In this document: piece after piece, positions 34,089 to 42,208 of the stretch | Layout: each line of letters begins with the position of its first letter | Position numbering within the stretch: the stretch's first letter is position 1 | DNA from: Sphingomonas sp. | GTDB taxonomy: Bacteria > Pseudomonadota > Alphaproteobacteria > Sphingomonadales > Sphingomonadaceae | Reading direction: 5' to 3' | DNA length: 64,000 nt | Assembly (NCBI RefSeq): GCF_003248515.1 | Contig: NZ_QFOB01000002.1 | Location: 372,001 to 436,000 of the forward strand | Notes under the pieces: model-generated | The model's database searches: none | What the model was told of the DNA's origin: nothing | What the model saw: only the letters and a program-made list of their open reading frames with translations | Made by a program: the position numbers and the translations under genes

Positions 34089-35684
34089 GTGCGCGATGAA
34101 TTGCCTGGGTTGATGAGCCGCCGGGCGCTCTTCTCGATGATCGGGAAGACCGCCGGCATCGCCGTGATGTACGAGGCGATGGCCTCGATGGCCTATGCGG
34201 CCGATTCCACTTTCAAGGGGCCGATCGCGCTGACGGGCGCGCCCAAGGGCTCCTCTGTGCTGATCCTCGGCGCGGGGCTGGCCGGCATGGTCGCCGCCTA
34301 TGAGCTGGGCAAGGCCGGCTACAAGGTCCAGATCCTCGAATATCAGGGGCGTGCGGGCGGCCGGAACTGGTCGCTCTACGGGGGGGATACCTATACCGAG
34401 CTGGGCGGCTTCACGCAGAATATCGCGTTCGACAAGGGGCTGTATCTCAATCCTGGCCCGTGGCGCATCCCGCACCATCACAAGGCGATCCTCCATTATT
34501 GCCAGCTGTTGGGCGTGCAGCTGGAGCCCTTCATCCAGATCAACTATGCCGCCTACGTCCATTCGACCCAGGCATTCGGCGGGAAGCCGCAGCGCTATCG
34601 CGCAGTGGAGGCCGATTTCGACGGCTATGTGGCCGAGCTGCTCGCCAAGACGGTGCAGCAGGACAAGCTCGATCGGCCGGTGACGAAGGAGGATCGCGAG
34701 ATCCTGTTGCAGGCGCTGCGTGGCTGGGGCGCGCTCGACAAGAATTATGCCTATGTGAAGAGCGAGGATACGAGCAACCGGCGCGGCTTCGATCATCCGC
34801 CCGGCGGCGGCATGGATGCGATGCCGACGCCGACCGATCCCGTCAGCCTCGAGGAGATGATCCGGTCGCGCCTGTGGCGCTCGATCGGCTCGTCCAAGGC
34901 GTTCGACGTGCAGCAGACCATGTTCCAGCCGGTCGGCGGCATGGGCATGATCGGCAGGGCGTTCGGCAAGGAACTGGGCGAGATCATCCGCTACAATGCG
35001 AAGGTGACGGAGATCCGCCAGGACAAGAAGGGCGTCACCGTCTCCTTCGTCGATACGATGAAGGGAGGGGCGGTCGAGACCGCGCATGCGGACTGGTGCG
35101 TCTGCACGATCCCCGCTTCCGTGCTCAGCCAGATCCCCATCCAGGTGGGCGCGCCGATGAAGGCCGCGATCGATGCGCTGCCCTATGCGGCATCGGCCAA
35201 GGTGGGCCTCCAGATGAAGCGGCGCTTTTGGGAGGAGGATGACGGCATTTACGGCGGCATCACCTATACCGATCAGCCCAACAGCATGATCAGCTATCCG
35301 AGCACCGATTTCTTCAAGAAGGGCAAGGGCGTGCTGCTCGGCGCCTACACGTTCGGGCCAAATGCGGTGGAATATACGGCGATGCCGCCGGCCGAACGGA
35401 TCGCGAAGACGGTGGATTATGGCGCCAACATCCACCCGCAATATCGCGCCGAATTCGAAACGGGCGCCACGGTCGCCTGGCATCGCGTGCCCTGGACACT
35501 GGGCTGCGCGGGCTCCTGGACCGAGGAAACGCGCGCCGCGCATTACAAGGATATCTGCGCGATCGATGGCCGCATCGTGATGGCGGGCGAGCATGTCTCG
35601 ATGATCCCCGCCTGGCAGGAGGGGGCGGTCCTCTCCTCGCTCGATGCGATCGGGCGGCTCCACCAACGTATCGTGCAAGGGTGA
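34089..35684 (+). CDS. Flavin amine oxidase family protein, Tat-exported
   Basis: 531 residues. A twin-arginine signal (LMSRRALFSMIGKTAGIAVM) precedes a FAD Rossmann motif VLILGAGLAGMVAAYELGKAG and the amine-oxidase GRAGGRNWS loop. The C-terminal FAD/substrate segment is MAGEHVSMIPAWQEGAVLSS. GTG 34089 has AGGGGG upstream; ATG 34113 would leave the Tat motif at the very start. The cytochrome c gene overlaps its stop, suggesting that electrons go to a cytochrome rather than O2, as known for nicotine oxidoreductase NicA2. The substrate is unknown; an extracytoplasmic amine or amino acid is likely. Confidence 0.85.
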   Translation: MRDELPGLMSRRALFSMIGKTAGIAVMYEAMASMAYAADSTFKGPIALTGAPKGSSVLILGAGLAGMVAAYELGKAGYKVQILEYQGRAGGRNWSLYGGDTYTELGGFTQNIAFDKGLYLNPGPWRIPHHHKAILHYCQLLGVQLEPFIQINYAAYVHSTQAFGGKPQRYRAVEADFDGYVAELLAKTVQQDKLDRPVTKEDREILLQALRGWGALDKNYAYVKSEDTSNRRGFDHPPGGGMDAMPTPTDPVSLEEMIRSRLWRSIGSSKAFDVQQTMFQPVGGMGMIGRAFGKELGEIIRYNAKVTEIRQDKKGVTVSFVDTMKGGAVETAHADWCVCTIPASVLSQIPIQVGAPMKAAIDALPYAASAKVGLQMKRRFWEEDDGIYGGITYTDQPNSMISYPSTDFFKKGKGVLLGAYTFGPNAVEYTAMPPAERIAKTVDYGANIHPQYRAEFETGATVAWHRVPWTLGCAGSWTEETRAAHYKDICAIDGRIVMAGEHVSMIPAWQEGAVLSSLDAIGRLHQRIVQG

Positions 35685-36112
35685 TGGCGATGAACAGGAT
35701 GCTTGCACGCGCGCTCGCTCTGGCGGCGGCGATCGCCCCGATCGCGATCGTCGCCACTTCGGCCGGTGCCCAGTTCGCCGGCGGCTATCGCTATCAGTCC
35801 GGCCAGGATCTCTACACGCACATCTGCCAGGGCTGCCACATGCCCGATGGCAAGGGCGCGGAGGGTGCGGGCAAATATCCGCCGCTGGCGGGCAATGTGA
35901 AGTTGCAGTCGCCGCTCTATCCGGTGCTGGTGATGCTGAAGGGGCAGAAGGCGATGCCGTCCTTCTCGGATCTGACGGACGCGCAGATCGTGGAAGTGAC
36001 GGCCTATATCCGCAGCAATTTCGGCAACAGTTTCGCAGGCGCTGTCACGCCGGAACAGGTGAAGGCGCTGCGTGCGCAGGCCGTGCGCCAGAATGCGCTG
36101 CGGCCCGGCTGA
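35684..36112 (+). CDS. Class I c-type cytochrome, periplasmic
   Basis: 142 residues from ATG 35684, overlapping the upstream TGA by one base. Signal peptide (LALAAAIAPIAIVATSAGAQ), single haem site CQGCH at residues 48-52, GKYPPLAGN, and Met axial ligand in KGQKAMPSFSDLTDAQIVEV. It resembles the cytochromes that serve as electron acceptors for periplasmic dehydrogenases. Its coupling to the flavin amine oxidase makes a two-component extracytoplasmic dehydrogenase the simplest reading. Confidence 0.9.
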   Translation: MAMNRMLARALALAAAIAPIAIVATSAGAQFAGGYRYQSGQDLYTHICQGCHMPDGKGAEGAGKYPPLAGNVKLQSPLYPVLVMLKGQKAMPSFSDLTDAQIVEVTAYIRSNFGNSFAGAVTPEQVKALRAQAVRQNALRPG

Positions 36113-36148
36113 TCGCTGGCAGGCTGATCTCGGGCAGGGAAAGCGGGC

Positions 36149-36922
36149 TCAGGCCAGCAGGTGCTGGCCGCCGTCGACCGGGATGATCGTGCCGGTGATG
36201 CGCCGCGCCGCATCGCTGACGAGGAACGCGGCCAGCGCGCCGACATCCTCGATCTCGACGGGCTCCCGCCCCGGCGTTTCGGAGGCGGCGCGCTCCAGCA
36301 TTTCATCGAAGCGGCCGATGCCGCTGGCCGCCCGCGTCGCGATCGGGCCGGGGGATATGGCGTGGGCGCGGATGCCCTTCGGCCCCAGTTCCGCCGCGAC
36401 ATAGCGGGTCGCGCTCTCCAGCGCCGCCTTCACCGGCCCCATCAGATTATAGTGCGCCACCACGCGCTCCGATCCGTAGAAGGTCACGTTGAGCAGGCAG
36501 CCGCCATCGGGCATCAGCGGCTCGGCCAGCTTGGCCATGCGCAGGAAGCTGTGGCAGGAAACGTCCATTGCGATCGCGAAGCCCTCCGCGCTGCAATCGA
36601 TCACCCGGCCGTGCAGATCCTCCTTCGGCGCGAAGGCGATGGAATGGAGCAGGAAATCGAGCCCGCCCCAGCGGCGCTGCACCTCGGCGAACAGCGCTTC
36701 CAGCTGGCCGGGCACCCGCACGTCACACGGCGCGATCCATTCCGCGCCCAGCCGCTCGGCGATCGGCTCGACCCAGGGTTTCGCCTTTTCGTTGAGATAG
36801 CTGGCGGCGATGCGCGCACCGCAGCGGGCGAAGGCTTCGGCGCAGCCCGCCGCGATGCTCTTGTCGTTGGCGATGCCCACCACCAGGCCACGCTTGCCTT
36901 CCAGATTGACCAGCGGGGTCAT
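36149..36922 (-). CDS. FabI-like enoyl-ACP reductase / SDR
   Basis: 257 residues of the divergent SDR group containing FabI. Landmarks: the atypical cofactor loop VVGIANDKSIAAGCAEAFA, HSIAFAPKEDL, and the active-site segment FYGSERVVAHYNLMGPVKAALE in which the Tyr and Lys of FabI (Y-x6-K) are retained. The C-terminus AISPGPIATRAASGI is also FabI-like. It starts at ATG 36922 after GGAGAG. It is isolated on the minus strand beyond the cytochrome gene, not in a fatty-acid operon, so it is probably an accessory paralogue. Confidence 0.82.
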   Translation of the reverse strand: MTPLVNLEGKRGLVVGIANDKSIAAGCAEAFARCGARIAASYLNEKAKPWVEPIAERLGAEWIAPCDVRVPGQLEALFAEVQRRWGGLDFLLHSIAFAPKEDLHGRVIDCSAEGFAIAMDVSCHSFLRMAKLAEPLMPDGGCLLNVTFYGSERVVAHYNLMGPVKAALESATRYVAAELGPKGIRAHAISPGPIATRAASGIGRFDEMLERAASETPGREPVEIEDVGALAAFLVSDAARRITGTIIPVDGGQHLLA

Positions 36923-37056
36923 GCGGCGTCTCTCCTCGACAGGGGGCGATCACTCGTTTCTCGCCGCCGCCGCCGCCCGGGGTCAAGGCGAACATGCCCC
37001 CGCATCGTCGCGGAGACCGGCCGGCGGCCCCGCGGATGACGCGGATGGCCCGCGTT

Positions 37057-38238
37057 TCAGGCCGGGTTGGCGCTCAGCTGCCGTTCTGCCGTGGCCTGTC
37101 CCGGCCGGCTGGCGATCAGGACGGCGGCCAGCCCGATCGCGGACGTGACGGCGCCCGCCAGCGAGACCGCCGGATAGCCGAGGCCCGATGCGATGACGCC
37201 GCCGCCCAGCGCCGCGCCGATCGCATTGCCGAGATTGAACGCCCCGATATTGACGGCCGATGCGAGATTGGGTGCGTCGGCGGCAGCCGTCATCACGCGT
37301 ACCTGGAGCGGGGGCACGAGCGCGAAGCTGGCAATGCCCCACAGGAAGACCAGCGCCGCGACCGGGACGGCATGGCCCATCAGCAGCGCGAACAGGACGA
37401 GGATCGCGGAAAGCGAGCCCAGGGTGACGATCAGGGTGCGATCCACCGATCGATCCGCGAAGCGGCCGCCCAGCCAGTTCCCCACGGTGAGCCCGATGCC
37501 ATAGATGACGAGCATCGCCGTGATGAAGCCGAGCGAGGCATGGGTCGCCTCGCGCAGGATCGGCGAGATGTAGGTGAAGACGGTGAACATCGCGCTCGAT
37601 CCGACGACGGTGAGCGCCAGCGCGCCCAGCACCTTGCCACGCCCCAGCACGCGCAGTTCGGCCATCGCATTGCCGCCAGAGGGAGCCGGAAGCGCTGGCA
37701 GGGTTGCCCGGAGCGAGGCCATGGTGAGCAGGCCGAGCCCCGCTATGCCCCAGAAGGAGGCGCGCCAGCCGAGATGTTCGCCCGCCCAGGTCGCGAGCGG
37801 CACGCCCACGACATTGGCGATCGTCAGCCCCATGAACATGGCGGCGACCGCGCCGGCCTTGCGCTCGGGCGGGACGAGGCTGGCCGCCACGATCGATCCC
37901 ACGCCGAAGAAGGCGCCATGGTTGAACGAGGTCAGCACGCGCGCGGCGAGCAGCAGCCCATAGCCGTGCGACACGGCCGCCAGCAGATTGCCGGCGGTGA
38001 AGATGCCGGCCAGCAGGATCAGCAGCGTGCGGCGCGGCATCCGCCCGGTGGTCAGCGTCATCAGCGGCGCGCCGATCACCACGCCCAGCGCATAGGCGCT
38101 GATGAGCAGGCCGGCGGTGGGGATCGAGACATGTAGATCGCGCGCGATCACCGGTAGCAGGCCCATGGGTGCGAATTCGGTGACGCCGATGCCGAAGGCG
38201 CCGATGGAGAGGGCGATCAGCCCCGGATTGAGCTTCAT
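37057..38238 (-). CDS. MFS efflux transporter (DHA1, AraJ/YdhP-like)
   Basis: 393 residues, twelve TM segments. The DHA1 antiporter motifs are visible: FGIGVTEFAPMGLLPVIARDL at the start, GAPLMTLTTGRMPRRTLLI between TM2 and TM3, and LTSFNHGAFFGVGSIVAASLV. Relatives are annotated as arabinose- or purine-efflux or chloramphenicol-type exporters. It lies 11 nt downstream of the aldo/keto reductase on the same strand and is co-transcribed with it. Confidence 0.87.
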   Translation of the reverse strand: MKLNPGLIALSIGAFGIGVTEFAPMGLLPVIARDLHVSIPTAGLLISAYALGVVIGAPLMTLTTGRMPRRTLLILLAGIFTAGNLLAAVSHGYGLLLAARVLTSFNHGAFFGVGSIVAASLVPPERKAGAVAAMFMGLTIANVVGVPLATWAGEHLGWRASFWGIAGLGLLTMASLRATLPALPAPSGGNAMAELRVLGRGKVLGALALTVVGSSAMFTVFTYISPILREATHASLGFITAMLVIYGIGLTVGNWLGGRFADRSVDRTLIVTLGSLSAILVLFALLMGHAVPVAALVFLWGIASFALVPPLQVRVMTAAADAPNLASAVNIGAFNLGNAIGAALGGGVIASGLGYPAVSLAGAVTSAIGLAAVLIASRPGQATAERQLSANPA

Positions 38239-38249
38239 GGGTGCGATCC

Positions 38250-39284
38250 TCAGACGAGCGCGGGGCTCAGGCGGGCAAAGCCCTCCTGCTGGCGATAGGG
38301 GGTGTGCGGGTAGGGCGGCAGCGCGTCGCTTGCCGCATCCAGTCGGGCGATCTGTTCGGGCGTCAATGCCCAGCCGACCGCGCCGAGATTCTGGCGCAAC
38401 TGCTCCTCGTTGCGCGCACCGATGATGACCGATGAGACGGTCGGGCGGCGCAGCAGCCAGTTGATCGCGATCTGGGGCACCGTCTTGCCGGTCTCGGCGG
38501 CGATCGCCTCCAGCTCATCGATCACGCGATAGAGGAGTTCGGCCTCGACCGGGGGCGCGAACTGCTCCGTTTCGTGAAGCCGGCTACCCTCGGGGAGCGG
38601 GCGATCCCGTCCGATCTTCCCGGTCAGACGGCCCCAGCCGAGCGGGCTCCAGACGAGCGCGCCCACGCCCTGATCGGCGGCGAGCGGCATCAGATCGGCC
38701 TCATAGGCGCGGCCGATCAGCGAATAATAGACCTGATGCGCAACGAGGCGCGGCCAGCCATGCTGGTCGGCCAGCGCCTGCGCCTTCATCACCTGCCAGC
38801 CCGGATAGTTGGAGACGCCGGCATAGCGGATCTTGCCGGCACGGATCAGCAGATCGAGCGTGCCCATCACCTCTTCGGTCGGGGTCGAGGCATCGAAGGC
38901 ATGGAGCTGGAGCAGATCGATATGATCGGTGCCGAGCCGGCGCAGCGCATCCTCCACCGCGCGGATCAGCCGATCGCGCGAGGCGCCCCAGTCCCGCGGG
39001 CCGTCGCCCATCGGCAGGCCGGTCTTGGTCGAGATCAGCACATTGCCGCGGCGGCCCCTGATCGCCTCGCCCAATATCTCCTCGGATGCACCCGCCGAAT
39101 AGACGTCGGCCGTATCGAACAGGGTCAGGCCCGCCTCAATGCAGATATCGATCAGCCGCCGCGCCTCGGCCGCGTCGCTGGTGCCCCAGGCGCTGAAGAG
39201 AGGGCCCTTGCCACCGAACGTGCCCGTGCCGAAACTCAGTGCCGGAACGCGCAAACCCGATCGCCCCAATTGCCGATATTCCAT
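38250..39284 (-). CDS. Aldo/keto reductase
   Basis: 344 residues of the AKR family (YajO/YghZ-like). Catalytic residues: Asp and Tyr in FDTADVYSAGASEE, Lys in LISTKTGLPM, His in DLLQLHAFD; NADPH-binding C-terminus SSVIIGARNEEQLRQNL. ATG 39284 is preceded by AGGTGA. First gene of the AKR-MFS operon, divergent from a LysR gene that probably regulates it. Confidence 0.9.
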   Translation of the reverse strand: MEYRQLGRSGLRVPALSFGTGTFGGKGPLFSAWGTSDAAEARRLIDICIEAGLTLFDTADVYSAGASEEILGEAIRGRRGNVLISTKTGLPMGDGPRDWGASRDRLIRAVEDALRRLGTDHIDLLQLHAFDASTPTEEVMGTLDLLIRAGKIRYAGVSNYPGWQVMKAQALADQHGWPRLVAHQVYYSLIGRAYEADLMPLAADQGVGALVWSPLGWGRLTGKIGRDRPLPEGSRLHETEQFAPPVEAELLYRVIDELEAIAAETGKTVPQIAINWLLRRPTVSSVIIGARNEEQLRQNLGAVGWALTPEQIARLDAASDALPPYPHTPYRQQEGFARLSPALV

Positions 39285-39370
39285 GATTCACCTGTCTCTG
39301 CTACGTCCACGCATAAATGAGGCCGATGACTGGGGCTCGGTAGCCCACTCCGACGCGAAGGATCTTTGCA

Positions 39371-40276
39371 ATGGACGCAAAGCTGGCGGGCGGCGCCGAT
39401 CGGGCGCGATCGCTTGCCCTCTTCGCCACCGTGGTGGAGCAGGGGAGCTTCTCCGCCGCCGGGCGCATCCTTGATCTCAGCCCCTCGGCGGTGGCGCGCG
39501 CGATCGATCGGATCGAGGCGCGGCTGGGCGTTCGCCTGCTCCTGCGATCGACCCGTGCCTTGTCGCTGACGGTGGAGGGGCAGGCCTATCTCCAGTCCGC
39601 GCGGCGCATCCTCGCGGATCTGGACGAGGCCGAGCAACGTATCGCGGATCAGGGTGCGCCGCGCGGACGGCTGCGGATCAGTGCGGCGCTTTCGCATGGG
39701 CGGCTCTGTGTGGTGCCCCTGCTGGGCGAGTTTGCGGCGCTTTATCCGCACATCCTGATCGATATCGCGCTGACCGATACGCTGGTGGATGTGGCGGCGG
39801 GGCAGGCCGATGTCGCGATCCGCTTCGGGCCGCTGGCTGACAGCATGCTTACCGCGCGCAAGCTGGGCGAGACGCGCCGCGTGATCGTGGCCTCGCCCGA
39901 TTATCTCGTGAACAAGGGCGAGCCGGGTGTGCCGGAGGATCTGCACGCGCATAATTGCCTGAACTTCAATTTTCGCCGCGCCGAGCCGGTGTGGCCTTTC
40001 CGGCGCGACGGGCGCGATTTCGCTCTTTCGGTGAAGGGCGGCATCGAGGCCAATAATGGCGAGACGCTGGGCCAGCTCGCGGCGGGCGGCGCCGGTATCG
40101 CCCGCGTCGGCGCCTTCAGCGTCGCGGGCGAGATCGCGGCCGGCCGGCTCGTGCCGATCCTCGAGGAATTCAACCCCGGTGATGTCGAGCAGATCCACGC
40201 CGTGTTCGTCGGCGGCGCGACCATTCCGGCGCGGATCCGCGTGTTCGTCGATTTCCTCGCCGCCCGCCTGCGATAG
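39371..40276 (+). CDS. LysR-family transcriptional regulator
   Basis: 301 residues. HTH SLALFATVVEQGSFSAAGRILDLSPSAVARAIDRIEARLG; effector domain with LRISAALSHGRLCVVPLLGEF and VDVAAGQADVAIRFGPLADS, typical of the CrgA/AaeR-like group. It is divergent from the aldo/keto reductase-MFS operon over an 86-nt gap, the usual arrangement for control of that operon. Confidence 0.92.
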   Translation: MDAKLAGGADRARSLALFATVVEQGSFSAAGRILDLSPSAVARAIDRIEARLGVRLLLRSTRALSLTVEGQAYLQSARRILADLDEAEQRIADQGAPRGRLRISAALSHGRLCVVPLLGEFAALYPHILIDIALTDTLVDVAAGQADVAIRFGPLADSMLTARKLGETRRVIVASPDYLVNKGEPGVPEDLHAHNCLNFNFRRAEPVWPFRRDGRDFALSVKGGIEANNGETLGQLAAGGAGIARVGAFSVAGEIAAGRLVPILEEFNPGDVEQIHAVFVGGATIPARIRVFVDFLAARLR

Positions 40277-40285
40277 GCGGCCTGT

Positions 40286-41419
40286 CTAGGCTTCGGGTTG
40301 AGCGCCGCTGATCGTGGCCTGCTTTGGTGGGGTGCCTTCGTCCTTGCCGAGGCGATCGCCCAGATCCGCCAGATCCCGGTGCAGCACCTCGATCGCGAAG
40401 GCCAGGCCGAAGACGCGGCCGGCCGCCGCGAAGTCGAGCGATCCGATCAGCGCGGTCTGGCGAAGGCTGGCGAAGGTCGCCTCGAAATTTCGATATTCCT
40501 CCTCCTCCGCGCCGTGCTCCGCGATGCCACCCCCGCGCAGGGCGGCCGCGCACCGCCCGGCATAGGCGGCTTCCGCGCGCAGAAGATTTGCGGCCGGCAG
40601 GGCGATGGTCTCTCCGGTGCCCGGAGGCAGCGGCACATCGACGGCCCTTCCAACCAGCACGAGATCGTTGCGCACGCGCCAGAGCGCGCGGGAGATGACA
40701 GGCGTCGCCGCGCCATAAGCGAGCCCCGAGGAACGTTCGCGTTCGGCATCGCTTGCCGCCTGTTCCACCCCGTTCAGTGCCGCGCGCAGCGTCGCATGCT
40801 CGTTTCCGAAGGCGGGGGCCTTGCCGCTTTCGAGCGCGGTTGCGAGTGTCTGGAGGATGCGTCGCATCTGCTCGATCGTGTCGGCGGCGCGCGCGATCAC
40901 GAGCGGCCGTGATCGCGCGGGGAAAACGAGGATGCTGGTCGCCACACCGATCAGGCCGCCCAGCGCGATCTCCAGGATCCGATCGATCACGAAACGACCG
41001 ATATCGGCTCCCTCCGGCCGCGTCAGAAGCAGGATCGCGGCAGTCACCGGGGCGACCTTCAGCTGCGGACGTCGTGCGGCGGCGAAGGCTGTCACGCCGA
41101 TGACGAGCGCCAGCGCCACGCCCACCGTCACGTCGCCTTCCTGTATCCCGAAGATGGCGAGGCCGCCGATCAGCGCGCCGGCGATCGTGCCGATCAGGCG
41201 ATCGGAGGCGGCGCCCAGCGTGGAGGCGATCGATCCCTGCAGCACGATGATCACCGTGAAGACGGCCCAATATCCCTGCGGCAGGCGCAGGAAGCGATAG
41301 GCCGCATAGGCCAGCAGGCTGCCGATCAGCACTCTCGCCGCCTGACGCAGGGGTGAGGCATGGGATTTGAGAAAGGCGGCAAGAGGCATGGCGGGGCGGG
41401 TTGCTGTTTGGTCCAGCAT
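40286..41419 (-). CDS. FUSC-family inner membrane protein
   Basis: 377 residues. An N-terminal bundle of about six TM segments (VLIGSLLAYAAYRFLRLPQGYWAVFTVIIVLQ, RLIGTIAGALIGGLAIF, ILEIALGGLIGVATSILVF) and a soluble helical C-terminal half are typical of FUSC/aromatic-acid exporter-like proteins. Members export hydroxybenzoates or fusaric acid with membrane-fusion partners, but no such partner is adjacent. ATG 41419 was chosen; ATG 41389 is an alternative. Convergent with the LysR gene. Confidence 0.8.
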   Translation of the reverse strand: MLDQTATRPAMPLAAFLKSHASPLRQAARVLIGSLLAYAAYRFLRLPQGYWAVFTVIIVLQGSIASTLGAASDRLIGTIAGALIGGLAIFGIQEGDVTVGVALALVIGVTAFAAARRPQLKVAPVTAAILLLTRPEGADIGRFVIDRILEIALGGLIGVATSILVFPARSRPLVIARAADTIEQMRRILQTLATALESGKAPAFGNEHATLRAALNGVEQAASDAERERSSGLAYGAATPVISRALWRVRNDLVLVGRAVDVPLPPGTGETIALPAANLLRAEAAYAGRCAAALRGGGIAEHGAEEEEYRNFEATFASLRQTALIGSLDFAAAGRVFGLAFAIEVLHRDLADLGDRLGKDEGTPPKQATISGAQPEA

Positions 41420-41531
41420 CCCCGCTCGCGGGTTTCCGGCCCCGCTGCAACATTTATCGCCCGGATGCCGATGGACGGGGAGATGGCATGACGCCGCCGG
41501 GGGCGATCCCGGCGGCGCCTGATGCCGGTGG

Positions 41532-41858
41532 TTACTGCTCCCGGATCACGCTGGACGATGCCGAACCCGTACCGTCCGTGCTGACGCCCGATCGCGGATC
41601 GACCGACTTGCTGGCGGTGACTCCACCCGATCCGGTCACGCTGTTGGCGCCGCCGCGCGTCACCGAACCCAGCCTGCCGCTGAGTGTGTTGCCGAGGATG
41701 GCGCCGCCACCGCCGCCGAGCAATTGGCCCTGAGCGGGCCAGGCACAGGCCCGGGGCAAAGGCTGGCGCTGAGGGCGCCCCCGCCGCGCATTATTGCCGG
41801 CTCGGCCACGGTTGGCGCGGATCATCCGCTCCGACGAATTTGCCTCCGCGCGCGGCAT
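41532..41858 (-). pseudogene. Gly/Ser-rich protein, probably truncated at the N-terminus
   Basis: The last 65 residues (QGQLLGGGGGAILGNTLSG, SVTRGGANSVTGSGG, DGTGSASSSVIREQ) look like the mature part of small secreted Gly/Ser-rich proteins common in sphingomonads. The upstream 40 residues are Arg-rich and do not form a signal peptide, so the true start appears lost by frameshift or deletion. No ribosome site is evident. It may still be expressed from an internal start; I cannot tell. Confidence 0.3.
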
Positions 41859-42012
41859 GAGCGGGCATGTCAGATGTGCCGGTCTAACAGAGTTATGAAT
41901 ATTATCAATGTCTTAATCTGGATTGAGCGATTCCCGTTCCTTCTCCGAACGCTGGCGCGCGCCTCCATCGACGCTTCTGACGAGTGGCACCAAAACGGCG
42001 CTCCATCAATAA

Positions 42013-42045
42013 AACGTCAAATTGCATTATTTAATCGTTGACGTT
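42013..42045. promoter_or_regulatory. Candidate ROK operator upstream of the TonB receptor
   Basis: Perfect 8-bp arms AACGTCAA / TTGACGTT enclose a 17-nt AT-rich spacer containing ATTATTTA. It lies about 165 nt before the receptor ATG in a gap of 350 nt (41859-42208) that otherwise shows no gene. The same 17-nt-spaced layout recurs at 55712-55736. Confidence 0.6.
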
Positions 42046-42208
42046 GGAACGGCGCTGGATAATGAGTCGCCACCTCGAAAGACGACGGTAAGTCGCCAAC
42101 GCGTCGGGGAGGAACGGCACATGCGCGGCATGTCCCGGCATCAACTCCTCCCGCGCGGACGGACGCCCACCGCAGGCAGTTCGAGCTAGGGATGGAGAGG
42201 ATAGGGGA

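Noticed and set aside
34071..35708. 545-codon open frame antisense to the flavin amine oxidase
   Set aside because: Spans the start and stop of the real gene with no recognisable domain.
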